Positions 1 to 8,009 of a stretch of 64,000 bases of DNA are shown here, piece by piece (position 1 is the first letter of the stretch; the number at the start of each line of letters is the position of its first letter). The position numbers and the translations under genes were made by a program. Under the pieces are notes generated by a model that saw only the letters and a program-made list of their open reading frames with translations, was not told the origin of the DNA and made no database searches. Source of the DNA: Pseudomonas putida (GTDB lineage: Bacteria > Pseudomonadota > Gammaproteobacteria > Pseudomonadales > Pseudomonadaceae); NCBI RefSeq assembly GCF_030159595.1, contig NZ_BSKJ01000009.1, forward strand, positions 62,001 to 126,000, read 5' to 3'.

Positions 1-205
1 CCTTTACCAGGCTTTGCAGGTAACGGTGCGCCGTAGAGCCGCCAGTACCGGTGCGCCGGGCCACTTCGCCCAGGCTCAGTTCGTTCTCCGCATTGGCCAG
101 CACATTCAGGAACCGCGCGGCAATCGACACCGACTGGATGGTACCGGAACGCTTCTCGCCCGGGCTCTCCGGTTCCGCGTCGGCGGGGGACTGCAAAGTG
201 TTCAA
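1..205 (-). CDS. IclR-family transcriptional regulator, N-terminus only
   Basis: The reverse strand reads into the left edge with an IclR-type winged-helix N-terminus. After a short acidic leader come SVSIAARFLNVLANAENELS, then LGEVARRTG and STAHRYLQSLV, the usual helix-turn-helix pattern of IclR regulators. I chose a TTG start at 205 because GAGGAG lies 9 nt upstream and no ATG is in frame nearby; an in-frame GTG further upstream is possible. The gene is divergent from the TonB receptor, so it probably controls that receptor and the monooxygenase behind it. Only about 68 residues are visible and the ligand-binding domain is outside the window. Family assignment is firm; target and effector are inference. 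Confidence 0.8.
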   Translation of the reverse strand, partial: MNTLQSPADAEPESPGEKRSGTIQSVSIAARFLNVLANAENELSLGEVARRTGTGGSTAHRYLQSLVK

Positions 206-356
206 CAGGGCTATCTCCTCATTTCTGATTATCCGGCCAGGCGCCACCACGGTGGCCGGTTAGCGCGGCTGCCTATCATACCGCCAGCAACCCCGGCCTG
301 GCGCGAGTGCCGGTGAGTTCAGGCACCACCATACCACTTTGAGGAATAGATTCTTT

Positions 357-371
357 ATTGCGGAACGCAAT
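357..371. promoter_or_regulatory. Inverted repeat, possible IclR operator
   Basis: ATTGCG-GAA-CGCAAT is a perfect 6-3-6 inverted repeat in the 220-nt gap between the divergent IclR regulator and the TonB receptor. Position and symmetry suit an operator for the adjacent regulator. The assignment is inference. Confidence 0.4.
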
Positions 372-397
372 GGCACCGTGATACCTTGTACCGCAAA

Positions 398-412
398 CGA
401 GGATCGTTCTCA
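398..412. promoter_or_regulatory. Fur-box-like site
   Basis: Read on the reverse strand this is TGAGAACGATCCTCG. It fits the 7-1-7 Fur pattern TGAnAAT-N-ATTnTCA with mismatches mainly in the right half. It ends 13 nt before the receptor start codon and would overlap the transcription start or leader, a normal place for Fur repression. Half-site quality is moderate. Confidence 0.4.
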
Positions 413-425
413 TTTGGAGGTTGTC

Positions 426-2510
426 TTGAAGTACCCTGCGCAACGCTCGTTCAGCCATGGATTCGGTGTGCTGACCCTGTCTACCCTGCTTGCTGCACCC
501 CACGCCCTGGCCGAACAGGCCTCTACCGCTGGTAGCTCGCAACTGGTCCTCACCCCCGTTGTGGTCAGCGGTGAAAAGGTGGAACGTGACCTGCGCAACA
601 CGGCCTCGTCGGTGTCGGTGAAAAGCGCCAGCGAAATCGACAGCCTCAAGACCGGCAACGCCTCGGTGCACGAAGTGCTCAACGACGTGCCCAACGTGAT
701 CTACACCGATTCGGTGGGCGCGCCGATCATTCGCGGCCAGGACACCCAGGGCCCGAACAACGGCGCCAACGTGTTCTGGGGCGGCACCGTGCCACGCGCC
801 ACCATCAACCTCGATGGGCACTACCTGAACTACAACGAGATGTACTTTGGCGCGCCGTCTGTGTGGGACGTGGACAGCATCGAGGTGTACCGTGGCCCGC
901 AGACCACCAGCCAGGGCGCCAACGCCATCGCCGGGGCCATCGTGGTCAAGACCAAAGACCCGACCTTCACCCCCGAGGCGGCCTACCAGGCCGAGATCGG
1001 CAGCTACCACTCGCGGCGCACGTCGCTGGCAGTGTCCGGGCCGCTGACCGACAACCTGGCCGGGCGCATGGCGCTGGATTATTCGGCACGCGACACCTTC
1101 ATCGACTACACCAACCCCGCGTTTGCCAGCCACGACACCGACCAGGACTTCCGCGCCCTGAACCTGCGCGGCAAGCTGCTGTGGCTGCCCGAGGCGGTGC
1201 CTGGCCTGGGCCTGAAGTACACCTTCGCCCACGGCGACTCCAACCGCCCCACCCAGGAAGCGGCCTCGCGCCCGTTCCACGACCTGGACCATACCGGCGC
1301 CACCATGCCCAGCTGGCACCAGCAGAGCAACACGCACATCGTCGACGTGGACTACGCGCTGGACAACGGCGTGAAGCTGTTCAACCAGACCCAGTATTCG
1401 CTGTCCAACGTGCACCGGGTCATTGGCGTGGCGAACGGCGGCGATGCCGACATTCGCCAGAAGAACTTCTCCAACGAAACCCGCGTCACCTTCGGCGAGC
1501 AGCAGGACACCCTCAGCGGCATGGCCGGCCTGTACCTGGCACGCACCGATTCGGATGAAATCCTGTACTACAGCGGTATTTCCGACTTCGACGACACCAA
1601 GCGCAACCTGGGCGTGTTCGGCGAAGTCAGCTACCGCCTGACCGACCGCTGGACGCTCACCACCGCCTTGCGCCTGCAGCAGGACAAGATCCAGCGCAGC
1701 GGCACCTCGCCGTTCGCCGTTAACGGGCTGGACTACGACAAGACCTTCACCGCCTTCCTGCCCAAGGTGTCGCTGGCCTATGCCCTGACCCCGCAGTGGA
1801 CCGTCGGCGGCATGGTCAGCCGTGGCTACAACCCGGGCGGCGTATCGCTGAACCTGAGCAGCAAGCGCTTCGAGGCGTTCGATGACGAGCGCATGTGGAA
1901 CTACGAACTGTTCGCCCGCGCCAGCCTGCTGGACGACCGCCTGCACCTGAACGCCAACCTGTTCTACATGGACATGCAGGATGCCCAGTACAACATCCCG
2001 GTGGTGCTGGCCTCGGGCCTGACCCAGTCCTACACCATCAACGCCGAAAAGGCTCACGCCTATGGCTTCGAGCTGTCGGCGGACTACCGCGTGCTGGACA
2101 ACCTGACCCTGAAGGCCAGCGCCGGTGCCCTGCAAACCCGCATCGACGACATCGACGCCAACAGCAGCTATGCCGGTAACGAGTTCGCCCGTTCACCCGG
2201 CTACACCGTCAGTGTCGGCCCAAGCTGGGACATTACCGACCGCCTCAACCTCAATGCCCAGGTGCGGCACATCGACGGTTACTACTCGGACGTGGCCAAC
2301 ACCAAAAGCTATGCCATCGACGGCTACACCCTGGCCGATGCCCGCATGAGCTACCGCTTCAGCGACCAGGTGCAGGTGTACACCTACGTCAAGAACGTGT
2401 TCGACGAACGCACCCCGACCTACATGCAGACCAACCGGGGGATTGGTGGGATCGAAGCGAGCATGACCGAGCCGCGCACCGTGGGTGTGGGCATCAAGGG
2501 GGCCTTCTGA
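426..2510 (+). CDS. TonB-dependent outer-membrane receptor
   Basis: Outer-membrane gated barrel of 694 residues for TonB/ExbBD-energised uptake. A signal peptide spans roughly residues 1-29 (LTLSTLLAAPHALA before the cleavage site). A TonB-box-like LTPVVVSG follows, then a plug domain to about residue 160 with VDSIEVYRGPQ, and a beta-barrel ending in the terminal Phe (VGIKGAF). I chose the TTG at 426 because GGAGG sits 5 nt upstream and this start gives a clean signal peptide; the in-frame ATG at 339 would put 29 extra residues before it. The stop overlaps the ATG of the flavin monooxygenase by one base, so the two are translationally coupled. The partner enzyme and nearby sfnG suggest an organosulfur ligand, while the Fur-like box argues for an iron chelate; the substrate is not decided by the sequence. 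Confidence 0.88.
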   Translation: MKYPAQRSFSHGFGVLTLSTLLAAPHALAEQASTAGSSQLVLTPVVVSGEKVERDLRNTASSVSVKSASEIDSLKTGNASVHEVLNDVPNVIYTDSVGAPIIRGQDTQGPNNGANVFWGGTVPRATINLDGHYLNYNEMYFGAPSVWDVDSIEVYRGPQTTSQGANAIAGAIVVKTKDPTFTPEAAYQAEIGSYHSRRTSLAVSGPLTDNLAGRMALDYSARDTFIDYTNPAFASHDTDQDFRALNLRGKLLWLPEAVPGLGLKYTFAHGDSNRPTQEAASRPFHDLDHTGATMPSWHQQSNTHIVDVDYALDNGVKLFNQTQYSLSNVHRVIGVANGGDADIRQKNFSNETRVTFGEQQDTLSGMAGLYLARTDSDEILYYSGISDFDDTKRNLGVFGEVSYRLTDRWTLTTALRLQQDKIQRSGTSPFAVNGLDYDKTFTAFLPKVSLAYALTPQWTVGGMVSRGYNPGGVSLNLSSKRFEAFDDERMWNYELFARASLLDDRLHLNANLFYMDMQDAQYNIPVVLASGLTQSYTINAEKAHAYGFELSADYRVLDNLTLKASAGALQTRIDDIDANSSYAGNEFARSPGYTVSVGPSWDITDRLNLNAQVRHIDGYYSDVANTKSYAIDGYTLADARMSYRFSDQVQVYTYVKNVFDERTPTYMQTNRGIGGIEASMTEPRTVGVGIKGAF

Positions 2511-3817
2511 TGACATTCAAGAAAGGCCTGCACATCGGCATGTCGCTTGCCCCCACCTGGCTCAGCGGCGAGGGTTGGCGGCGCGCCGACAGCCGTGTCG
2601 AAACCCTGTTCGGCAGCGACTTCGCCATGGACATCGCCCGGCGCGCCGAGGCCGCGCACCTGGACTTCGTGTTCCGCCCCGACGTCAGTTGCGTGGTGGC
2701 CGATGCCCTGGAAAGCGGCTCGGGCTTCACCAGCCTCGACCCCACCGTGCTGCTGGCCGCACTTACCCGCGAAACCAGCCGAATCGGCCTGGTGTCGACC
2801 ATCTCGACCACCTTCTTCCCGCCGTACCTGGTCGCACGCCAGTTGCAGTCACTGAACTGGCTGAGCCAGGGCCGGGTGGGCTGGAACATCGTCACCGCCC
2901 TGCAGGGCCACGAAAACTTCGGCCTGGCCGCCATGCCCAGCGCCGAAGAGCGCTACGCCCGCGCTGCCGAGTTCACCAAGGTGGTGCAGCAACTGTGGCG
3001 CAGTTTTCCGCAACAGGCCCTGCGCATCGACCGCGAAAACGGCATTTATGCCGACCCGGCGCAGGTCCAGCCGATCGACCACCAAGGGGACTTCCTGCAG
3101 GTGCAGGGCCCGCTCAACCTGCCCGAACAGGGGGCGCGCATTCCGCTGATCCAGGCTGGCGCATCCGACAGCGGTCGTGACTTCGCAGCCCGCGTCGCCG
3201 ACATCGTCTTCGCCCCTACACCCGACCAGGCCGCAGCGGCGGACCTGCGCCGCGACCTGTCACGCCGCGCACAAAAGCATGGTCGCCAAGCCGACGACAT
3301 TCGCCTGCTGCCGGGCCTGAGCCTGTACCTGGCGCCCACCCGCCAGCAGGCGCGCGAACTGTTCATGGACACCCACGCACGGGTGGACAAGGCACGCAAG
3401 TACGCGGCCATCGAAAAGATGATCGGCATCGACCTGGCCAACTGGCCGAGTGACCGGCGCATTCATGCAGCAGACCTGCCGCCACTGCAGTTGCTGCCCG
3501 GCGCCAGCCGGACCCATGTGAGCCTGCTGCGGCGCCTGATCGAGCGCGAGTCACTGCTGCCTGAAGAACTGCTGATGCGCCCGGAAGTGCTGTCGGCGGC
3601 GCACTGGCAAGTGATTGGCACGGTCGATGATGCCGTCGCCGAGATTGTCGACTGGGCTGAAGCCGGGGTGATGGATGGTTTTATTGCCGCGCCGGGGGGC
3701 TCGTTCGGCTCGGTGTACCGTTTTCTGGATGATGTGGTGCCGCGGCTGGTGGAGCGAGGATTGTTCCGCGAGCGGTATCAAGGGGCTACGTTTGCCGAGC
3801 ATCTGCAGCGGTACTGA
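2510..3817 (+). CDS. LLM-class FMN-dependent monooxygenase, NtaA/SnaA/DszA type
   Basis: Predicted cytoplasmic two-component flavin monooxygenase of 435 residues, the usual length for the NtaA/SnaA/DszA/SoxA branch of the bacterial luciferase-like superfamily. Typical elements are the N-terminal strand KGLHIGMSL, SLDPTVLLAALTRETSRIGL, LSQGRVGWNIVTAL, the FGLAAMPSAEERYARAAEF segment and the late IPLIQAGASDSGRDFAA flavin-phosphate region. These enzymes use FMNH2 from a separate reductase to oxidise chelates, sulfones or thiophenes. The ATG overlaps the receptor stop (TGATG), so uptake and oxidation are probably linked steps for one compound. No flavin reductase is encoded next to it. The substrate cannot be assigned. 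Confidence 0.85.
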   Translation: MTFKKGLHIGMSLAPTWLSGEGWRRADSRVETLFGSDFAMDIARRAEAAHLDFVFRPDVSCVVADALESGSGFTSLDPTVLLAALTRETSRIGLVSTISTTFFPPYLVARQLQSLNWLSQGRVGWNIVTALQGHENFGLAAMPSAEERYARAAEFTKVVQQLWRSFPQQALRIDRENGIYADPAQVQPIDHQGDFLQVQGPLNLPEQGARIPLIQAGASDSGRDFAARVADIVFAPTPDQAAAADLRRDLSRRAQKHGRQADDIRLLPGLSLYLAPTRQQARELFMDTHARVDKARKYAAIEKMIGIDLANWPSDRRIHAADLPPLQLLPGASRTHVSLLRRLIERESLLPEELLMRPEVLSAAHWQVIGTVDDAVAEIVDWAEAGVMDGFIAAPGGSFGSVYRFLDDVVPRLVERGLFRERYQGATFAEHLQRY

Positions 3818-3826
3818 AGTGCCCAA

Positions 3827-3845
3827 GGGGCTGCTTCGCAGCCCC
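3827..3845. terminator. Hairpin after the receptor/monooxygenase operon
   Basis: GGGGCTGC-TTC-GCAGCCCC forms a perfect 8-bp stem 10 nt after the monooxygenase stop. It lies between convergent genes. No T-tract follows on either strand, so it could be a weak terminator or an RNA-stabilising hairpin. Confidence 0.45.
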
Positions 3846-3875
3846 GTCAACGTCAAGAACAGCAACACCTTGCGG

Positions 3876-4457
3876 TCAAGGCGCGCCCTTCCCTTCTACC
3901 GCCTTGGCTGTCTCGATCAACTTGTCGAACTTGCGGTTCAGCTGGGCAAATTTCTCGTCACTCCTGGCCCGCGCCTTGATGTTTCCGGCCGAGCTGGCCT
4001 TGTCGGCAATGGTCACCACGGTCCAGCCCCACTCTTTGGAGACCCAGTAAACCAGCTCACCCTCTGCAGAAAACGCTTCAAGCCGGCCACCCGTATTCGG
4101 CACCCGCTTGGCGTCCTTCGTCATCGGCAGCAGTTGCTGGACCCGCGCCTCGTCAGTGGTATCCAGCTGCACCTCAACCTGGCGAAGCTGGTCGGCTTGG
4201 TTGAACGACGCTTTCACCTGTGAAACGGCGATACCGCCCAGGCTGTAGTCGTTCTTGGGATTGGCCCCCTGATAAAACTCGGTGGGAACCTGATAGTGAT
4301 AGCCCGTGAAATGCTCAACCTCGCCGAACTGCTGTTGCAGAATGGCCAAAACCTGGGCCTTGGGCATGCCGAGGGTAAACTGGCCAACGTCAAGCGCCGA
4401 CCAGGCTTGCAAAGGGAAAATCGCGCAGGCGAACAGGAGCGGTAAGGTCCGTTTCAT
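3876..4457 (-). CDS. Hypothetical exported protein
   Basis: Protein of 193 residues that I do not recognise. An N-terminal signal peptide (MKRTLPLLFACAIFPLQAWSA) indicates export to the periplasm. The start at 4457 is supported by AAGGAAG upstream and by this clean signal sequence; an in-frame start at 4532 would bury it. The mature part begins ALDVGQFTLGMPKAQVLAIL, a pattern common in small periplasmic proteins with an SmpA/BamE-like or repeat fold, and ends in a Lys-rich amphipathic helix. It lies downstream of sfnG on the same strand with a 94-nt gap and may be cotranscribed. No function is claimed. Confidence 0.65.
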   Translation of the reverse strand: MKRTLPLLFACAIFPLQAWSALDVGQFTLGMPKAQVLAILQQQFGEVEHFTGYHYQVPTEFYQGANPKNDYSLGGIAVSQVKASFNQADQLRQVEVQLDTTDEARVQQLLPMTKDAKRVPNTGGRLEAFSAEGELVYWVSKEWGWTVVTIADKASSAGNIKARARSDEKFAQLNRKFDKLIETAKAVEGKGAP

Positions 4458-4551
4458 GGGGTAGTCTTCCTTGAAGTGAGCCCGCCAACCTAACCCCTGC
4501 ACGACAATCCGACAATACTGGCAGGGTGCCAAGCCCTCCCTGCCCCCGGCC

Positions 4552-5646
4552 TCAGGCTACCGCCTTGTCCAGGCCACGCTCGGCTTCCAGCGCCCGCACC
4601 AGCGGCAACACATGCTCGCCAAAGTACGCCACTTCCTCCTGGAAATGCAGGAAGCCAGAGAGGATCAAATCCACCCCCACTGCCTTCAGCGCAACGATGC
4701 GCTCGGCAATTTGCCGCGGCGTGCCGATCAGGTTGGTCTTGAAGCCATCGTTGTACTGCACCAGGTCCTCGAAGCTGGACTTGGCCCAGTTGCCCTCGCC
4801 CTCCGGGCTGGCCGAACCGGCATGCTTGACCTCCTGGCCGAACGCCCGCACCGCCTCGGGGTTGGCCTTGTCGATGATCTCTTGCAGCACCGCACGCGCT
4901 TCTGCCTCGGTATCGCGGGCGATGATAAAGGCATTCACCCCGATCTTTACCGAGTGCCCGTTGGCCGCAGCCTTGGTGCGGATATCGTCCACTTGGGCCT
5001 TGATCCCCTCGACGCTATTGCCGTTGGTGAAGTACCAATCCGACACCCGCGCGGCCATGTCCCGCGCGGCGCGCGAGCTGCCACCCTGGAAAATCTCCGG
5101 GTGTGGCTGCTGCAGCGGCTTGGGTTTGAGGGTGTAGTTGCGAAAGCGATAGAAGTCGCCGTTGAAGGTGAAGTTGTCCTGGGTCCAGATGCCCTTCAAC
5201 GCGCGGATGAATTCTTCAGAGCGACGATAGCGCTCATCGTGGTCCAGCCAGGGCTCACCGATGGCATGGAACTCGCCCTTGAACCAACCCGAGACCACGT
5301 TGATGGCGATACGGCCCTGGGTGAACTGGTCGATGCTCGCCAGCTGCTTGGCCGCCAGCGCCGGGTTCCACGGCCCCGGCAGGATGGCAGCGATGACCTT
5401 GAGTTTTTCCGTGGCGGCCAGCAGCGCGTGGCTGATAGTGACCGACTCGTGCTGGTTGTCGGCGCCGTAGCCCGCTGTGAAACGGATTTGCGACAGGGCG
5501 TAATCGAAGCCGGACTTTTCCGCGATTTGCGCCAGCTTGCGGTTGTAGTCGATGTCCCAGCTGGTGCGCTGCTCGATGGTGCTGACCACCAGGCCACCGC
5601 TGACGTTGGGGACCCAGTAGGCGAACTTGATTGGGGCGTGGCTCAT
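4552..5646 (-). CDS. sfnG: FMNH2-dependent dimethylsulfone monooxygenase
   Basis: SfnG converts dimethylsulfone to methanesulfinate using FMNH2, a step that lets Pseudomonas use dimethyl sulfide derivatives as sulfur source. The 364-residue product has the LLM-class fold with strong family signatures: FAYWVPNVSGGLVVSTIEQR at the N-terminus, FDYALSQIRFTAGYG, GRIAINVVSGWFKGEFHA, and PEIFQGGSSRAARDMAARVSD. The ATG at 5646 has AAGGAG 7 nt upstream; the longer in-frame start at 5727 lies inside the promoter. A -24/-12 promoter sits about 42 nt upstream, matching the known dependence of sfn genes on sigma-54 and the activator SfnR. The reductase partner and sfnR are not in the window. Confidence 0.9.
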   Translation of the reverse strand: MSHAPIKFAYWVPNVSGGLVVSTIEQRTSWDIDYNRKLAQIAEKSGFDYALSQIRFTAGYGADNQHESVTISHALLAATEKLKVIAAILPGPWNPALAAKQLASIDQFTQGRIAINVVSGWFKGEFHAIGEPWLDHDERYRRSEEFIRALKGIWTQDNFTFNGDFYRFRNYTLKPKPLQQPHPEIFQGGSSRAARDMAARVSDWYFTNGNSVEGIKAQVDDIRTKAAANGHSVKIGVNAFIIARDTEAEARAVLQEIIDKANPEAVRAFGQEVKHAGSASPEGEGNWAKSSFEDLVQYNDGFKTNLIGTPRQIAERIVALKAVGVDLILSGFLHFQEEVAYFGEHVLPLVRALEAERGLDKAVA

Positions 5647-5687
5647 GGGGAGTCTCCTTGAGAATGCTTGGGGTTCAGGGAGGCAGG

Positions 5688-5704
5688 AGCAGCAAGCGTG
5701 CCAA
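5688..5704 (-). promoter_or_regulatory. Sigma-54 (-24/-12) promoter of sfnG
   Basis: On the reverse strand TTGGCACG-CTTG-CTGCT matches the RpoN consensus TGGCACG-N4-TTGCW at all but one base. The GG and GC elements are separated by exactly 10 nt. It ends about 42 nt before the sfnG ATG. Confidence 0.75.
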
Positions 5705-5762
5705 CGGCTGGACTGCTTTACTTTCAATGACTTAACAGATAGGGCGGCGATGTTGGCTGCAT

Positions 5763-5803
5763 GTGATCAAACACGCTGTCGGATCACTGTTGCCTGCGCA
5801 ACA
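5763..5803. promoter_or_regulatory. Upstream activator inverted repeats for sfnG
   Basis: Two inverted repeats lie 60-100 nt upstream of the sigma-54 promoter. One is GTGATC...GATCAC (5763-5768 and 5782-5787). The other is TGTTGC-CTGC-GCAACA (5788-5803). The distance suits an enhancer for a sigma-54 activator, presumably SfnR. The identity of the binding protein is inference. Confidence 0.5.
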
Positions 5804-6783
5804 TCGCTGCTTGCTGCTCACTCATCGGTTCTTGCGCATGCCCATGTGAGCGTCATCCATCAAAGCCTTGGCCATGTTGCAATGTCTTCCAGGTGATGCG
5901 ATGGGTCAGCGGAGAAAGGTGGATCGGGAGAGAGTTTAAGCATGGCAGCCTCCAGACAATGACAAGTCGGACCGTCGCCAGATGCCTTGCAGATGATAGG
6001 GTGGCGGCTACATGCGGGCCTGCCAGACCGGGCTTGGAGATCGTTCCCCGGCTGACCTGAAGGCCACCCGCACGCAGCCACCATTAACCGAAGCCAACAG
6101 CAAACTGAGACCAAACCAAGCAACAGGCTTGCAGATCCGGTCGTTGAATTTGCAACGACATGTCGAGACTAGGGGGCTCAGGTTTTCATCGCAATGGCGA
6201 AACAGCTTGAAAGGATGATTCAGAAACGGACTACATGGAAGGGGAAAAAACTGATTATTTTTTGTAAGACCGAACAACAGCCAAATCGCTAACTCAGAAA
6301 AATATTCTGCCACTGCCCAATGTTTACATCAAAGCCTCAATCCAACGAAACGCCCTACAGAACTTTCTTTTTTTAAGCATGCCTGCACCAAACATCAATT
6401 AATGGGCCTATGCTCTGCACCTCCACATATCAATGACCCAAGCGTTAAGTAGAATTACTGACCTCACCGCACTCAAGGCTGCCGCGACAACTATCGAATT
6501 GATTTTATACAATAGCCACTGCTCCGCCATGAGCACAGCAAGCCCATGAATTATAGATCCGCACTTTCAGAAAGCTCCTACAACTTCCCAGAAAGTACTT
6601 ATTACAATCCAACTTGAATTCTTCGCTACGACCTGAGCGCGCCGGTGCCAAGCGCAGCATAAACGCGCCCGCCTCCATGAACCTGCCCGACGGGATGAAC
6701 AGCAGGAGTACGCATGAGCACTTCCTACAACAGCACTGCCATCGCTTTAGTGCCCCTACTCTGGCCGAAAGGGAACTGAAGCC
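5804..6783. other. Gene-poor stretch before the Rhs locus
   Basis: About 1 kb without a supportable gene. Base composition falls sharply from about 6180 to 6620 (many A/T runs), the sort of change seen at the edge of an Rhs or other acquired locus. A 21-codon reading frame starting MSTSYNSTAIALVPL lies at 6715-6780, just before the Rhs stub; it may be the leftover end or leader of a lost upstream gene. Promoters for the Rhs locus probably lie here, but none is clear enough to call. Confidence 0.5.
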
Positions 6784-7026
6784 ATGAACGCTCAAGACAA
6801 GAAAGAAATAGAAGAACGCGAAGTCGCCCTGGTCCCGTTGAACAATCTGGTCGCTGAAGACCTGGGCCAAGGCGAAAAAATCGTCAACGAGTGGCTGCTG
6901 GACCTCAGCGGCAACCAGATCGACCTCGCCACCGTCAAGGCCTGGGCCGGCGCGGTGCCAGTGGTCGGCAACATCGTCGCCCTGTTCGATGCCCTCCCGT
7001 ACATCGCATCGGCGGAAACTCAGTAG
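6784..7026 (+). pseudogene. Rhs N-terminal stub
   Basis: The first ~66 codons encode the N-terminus of a Pseudomonas Rhs effector. The stretch VNEWLLDLSGNQIDLATVKA followed by WAGAVPVVGNIVALFDAL is the hydrophobic segment found at the start of PAAR/Rhs proteins. After about position 6990 the similarity is lost (LPYIASAETQ) and the frame stops at 7026. The rest of the N-terminal region and the whole YD-repeat shell are missing here. What follows in another frame is a toxin tip, so a deletion has fused the Rhs start region to a C-terminal cassette. A full Rhs is normally 1,300-1,600 residues. Confidence 0.7.
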
Positions 7027-7346
7027 ACAACCTCAAACTGAAAGACGCGGAAAAGGGTTTATTACCACCCGGAATATCCGTATTGCATAGCTGTTGCCCC
7101 TGCGACGCATCAAGACAAATGCGAGATGCGTTTCCTAAGGCCAGCGGCCTCAAGCGTGCGGCGGGAACAATTGCCTCTGGAACCTCTGATGGCATTAGAG
7201 GCGCTGGGTTTGACATCATAGCCGACCCAACGCAGAATTTCCCCAACCATGCGCGTATAATTCATCCTGATGGTGTAAATGGCTTCAATGATGAAAACCT
7301 AGGAAAATTAGCCAGCGCATTAGGAGAGACCACAAAATGCCCATAG
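7012..7346 (+). pseudogene. Displaced Rhs toxin tip (first), family unassigned
   Basis: An open frame of about 110 codons, offset from the Rhs stub, encodes VDNLKLKDAEKGLLPPGIS, SCCPCDASRQMRDAFPKASG, GIRGAGFDIIADPTQNFPNH and ARIIHPDGVNGFNDENLGKL. It has no start codon with a ribosome site of its own. It ends 10 nt inside the next gene, exactly as Rhs tips overlap their immunity genes. I read it as the C-terminal toxin domain of a lost Rhs. Conserved-looking polar residues (N-H, H-P-D, F-N-D-E) could be catalytic, but I cannot name the toxin fold. It is probably not expressed unless recombined onto an Rhs core. Confidence 0.55.
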
Positions 7347-7678
7347 CGCAATCGAGAACAATTAAGATTATGTATTCTCAACATTTATGCATTGGGACAA
7401 TAGAAGCCCCAACCATTTCGAATAATGCCTTGGGCGGTACCTTTTCCCCAACTAACCACTACAAGAAATATGAGCAAATTTTTCTTTCTCTTGAGCAGGC
7501 GGCGAACAATCTATTATTTACGCACGCAGATCAAATAGAGCGAAAAATACAAACACTTGGGTTTTACGCTACGGGGCCGGACAACATATCAATACCGATT
7601 GATAACCTACAAATAATGGAAGGTGAAATATATTTTCAAATTGAAAATCAAGAGCAAAAAGACCAATGGCAAATATAA
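7337..7678 (+). CDS. Putative immunity protein for the first Rhs tip
   Basis: Small acidic protein of 113 residues starting at ATG 7337, with AGGAGAG 8 nt upstream and a 10-nt overlap with the toxin-tip frame. A second in-frame ATG at residue 12 is a possible alternative start. Base composition is AT-rich like the other immunity genes here. No signal peptide or membrane segment is seen, so it would act in the cytosol. The role rests only on position: small AT-rich genes overlapping the end of an Rhs tip are typically its cognate immunity genes. Confidence 0.55.
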   Translation: MPIAQSRTIKIMYSQHLCIGTIEAPTISNNALGGTFSPTNHYKKYEQIFLSLEQAANNLLFTHADQIERKIQTLGFYATGPDNISIPIDNLQIMEGEIYFQIENQEQKDQWQI

Positions 7679-7740
7679 AATCATTGACTCCGACATAAGA
7701 CACAGGCATAACCGAGTTACTTCGTCAACCGACGCCCAAG

Positions 7741-8009
7741 CCGTTTGATGCGCTGGCGTGGTACCCGTGTGATCACCTGGGCATGCCGATGGAACTGACC
7801 GACGAGGATGGCGAGATTGCCTGGCGCGGGACGTACAAAGCTTGGGGGTTGGCGGAGGAGACACGCAGCGACAAGGCGAAGTGGGCGGATATCCGGAATC
7901 CGCTACGCTTTCAGGGGCAGTATTGGGATGTTGAGACGGGGCTGCATTACAACCGATATCGCTACTATGACCCGCAGGTAGGGCGATTTATTGGGAAGGA
8001 TCCGATTGG
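7741..8009 (+). repeat. Rhs core-end repeat, copy A
   Basis: This 269-bp stretch aligns without gaps to 11444-11712 with about 15 differences by eye (roughly 94% identity), including a run of more than 100 bases with a single mismatch. It encodes the conserved end of the Rhs shell just before the variable tip, and is the likely site of tip exchange. Confidence 0.85.

Noticed and set aside
276..2135. 619-codon open frame on the reverse strand opposite the TonB receptor
   Set aside because: Shadow of the high-GC receptor gene. Its composition is dominated by Val/Gly/Ala/His/Gln, as for other antisense frames here, and it has no recognisable domain.
5860..6313. Two reverse open frames of 87 and 101 codons before the Rhs locus
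   Set aside because: Low-complexity and Cys/Ser/Leu-rich, with no ribosome site; not credible as genes.
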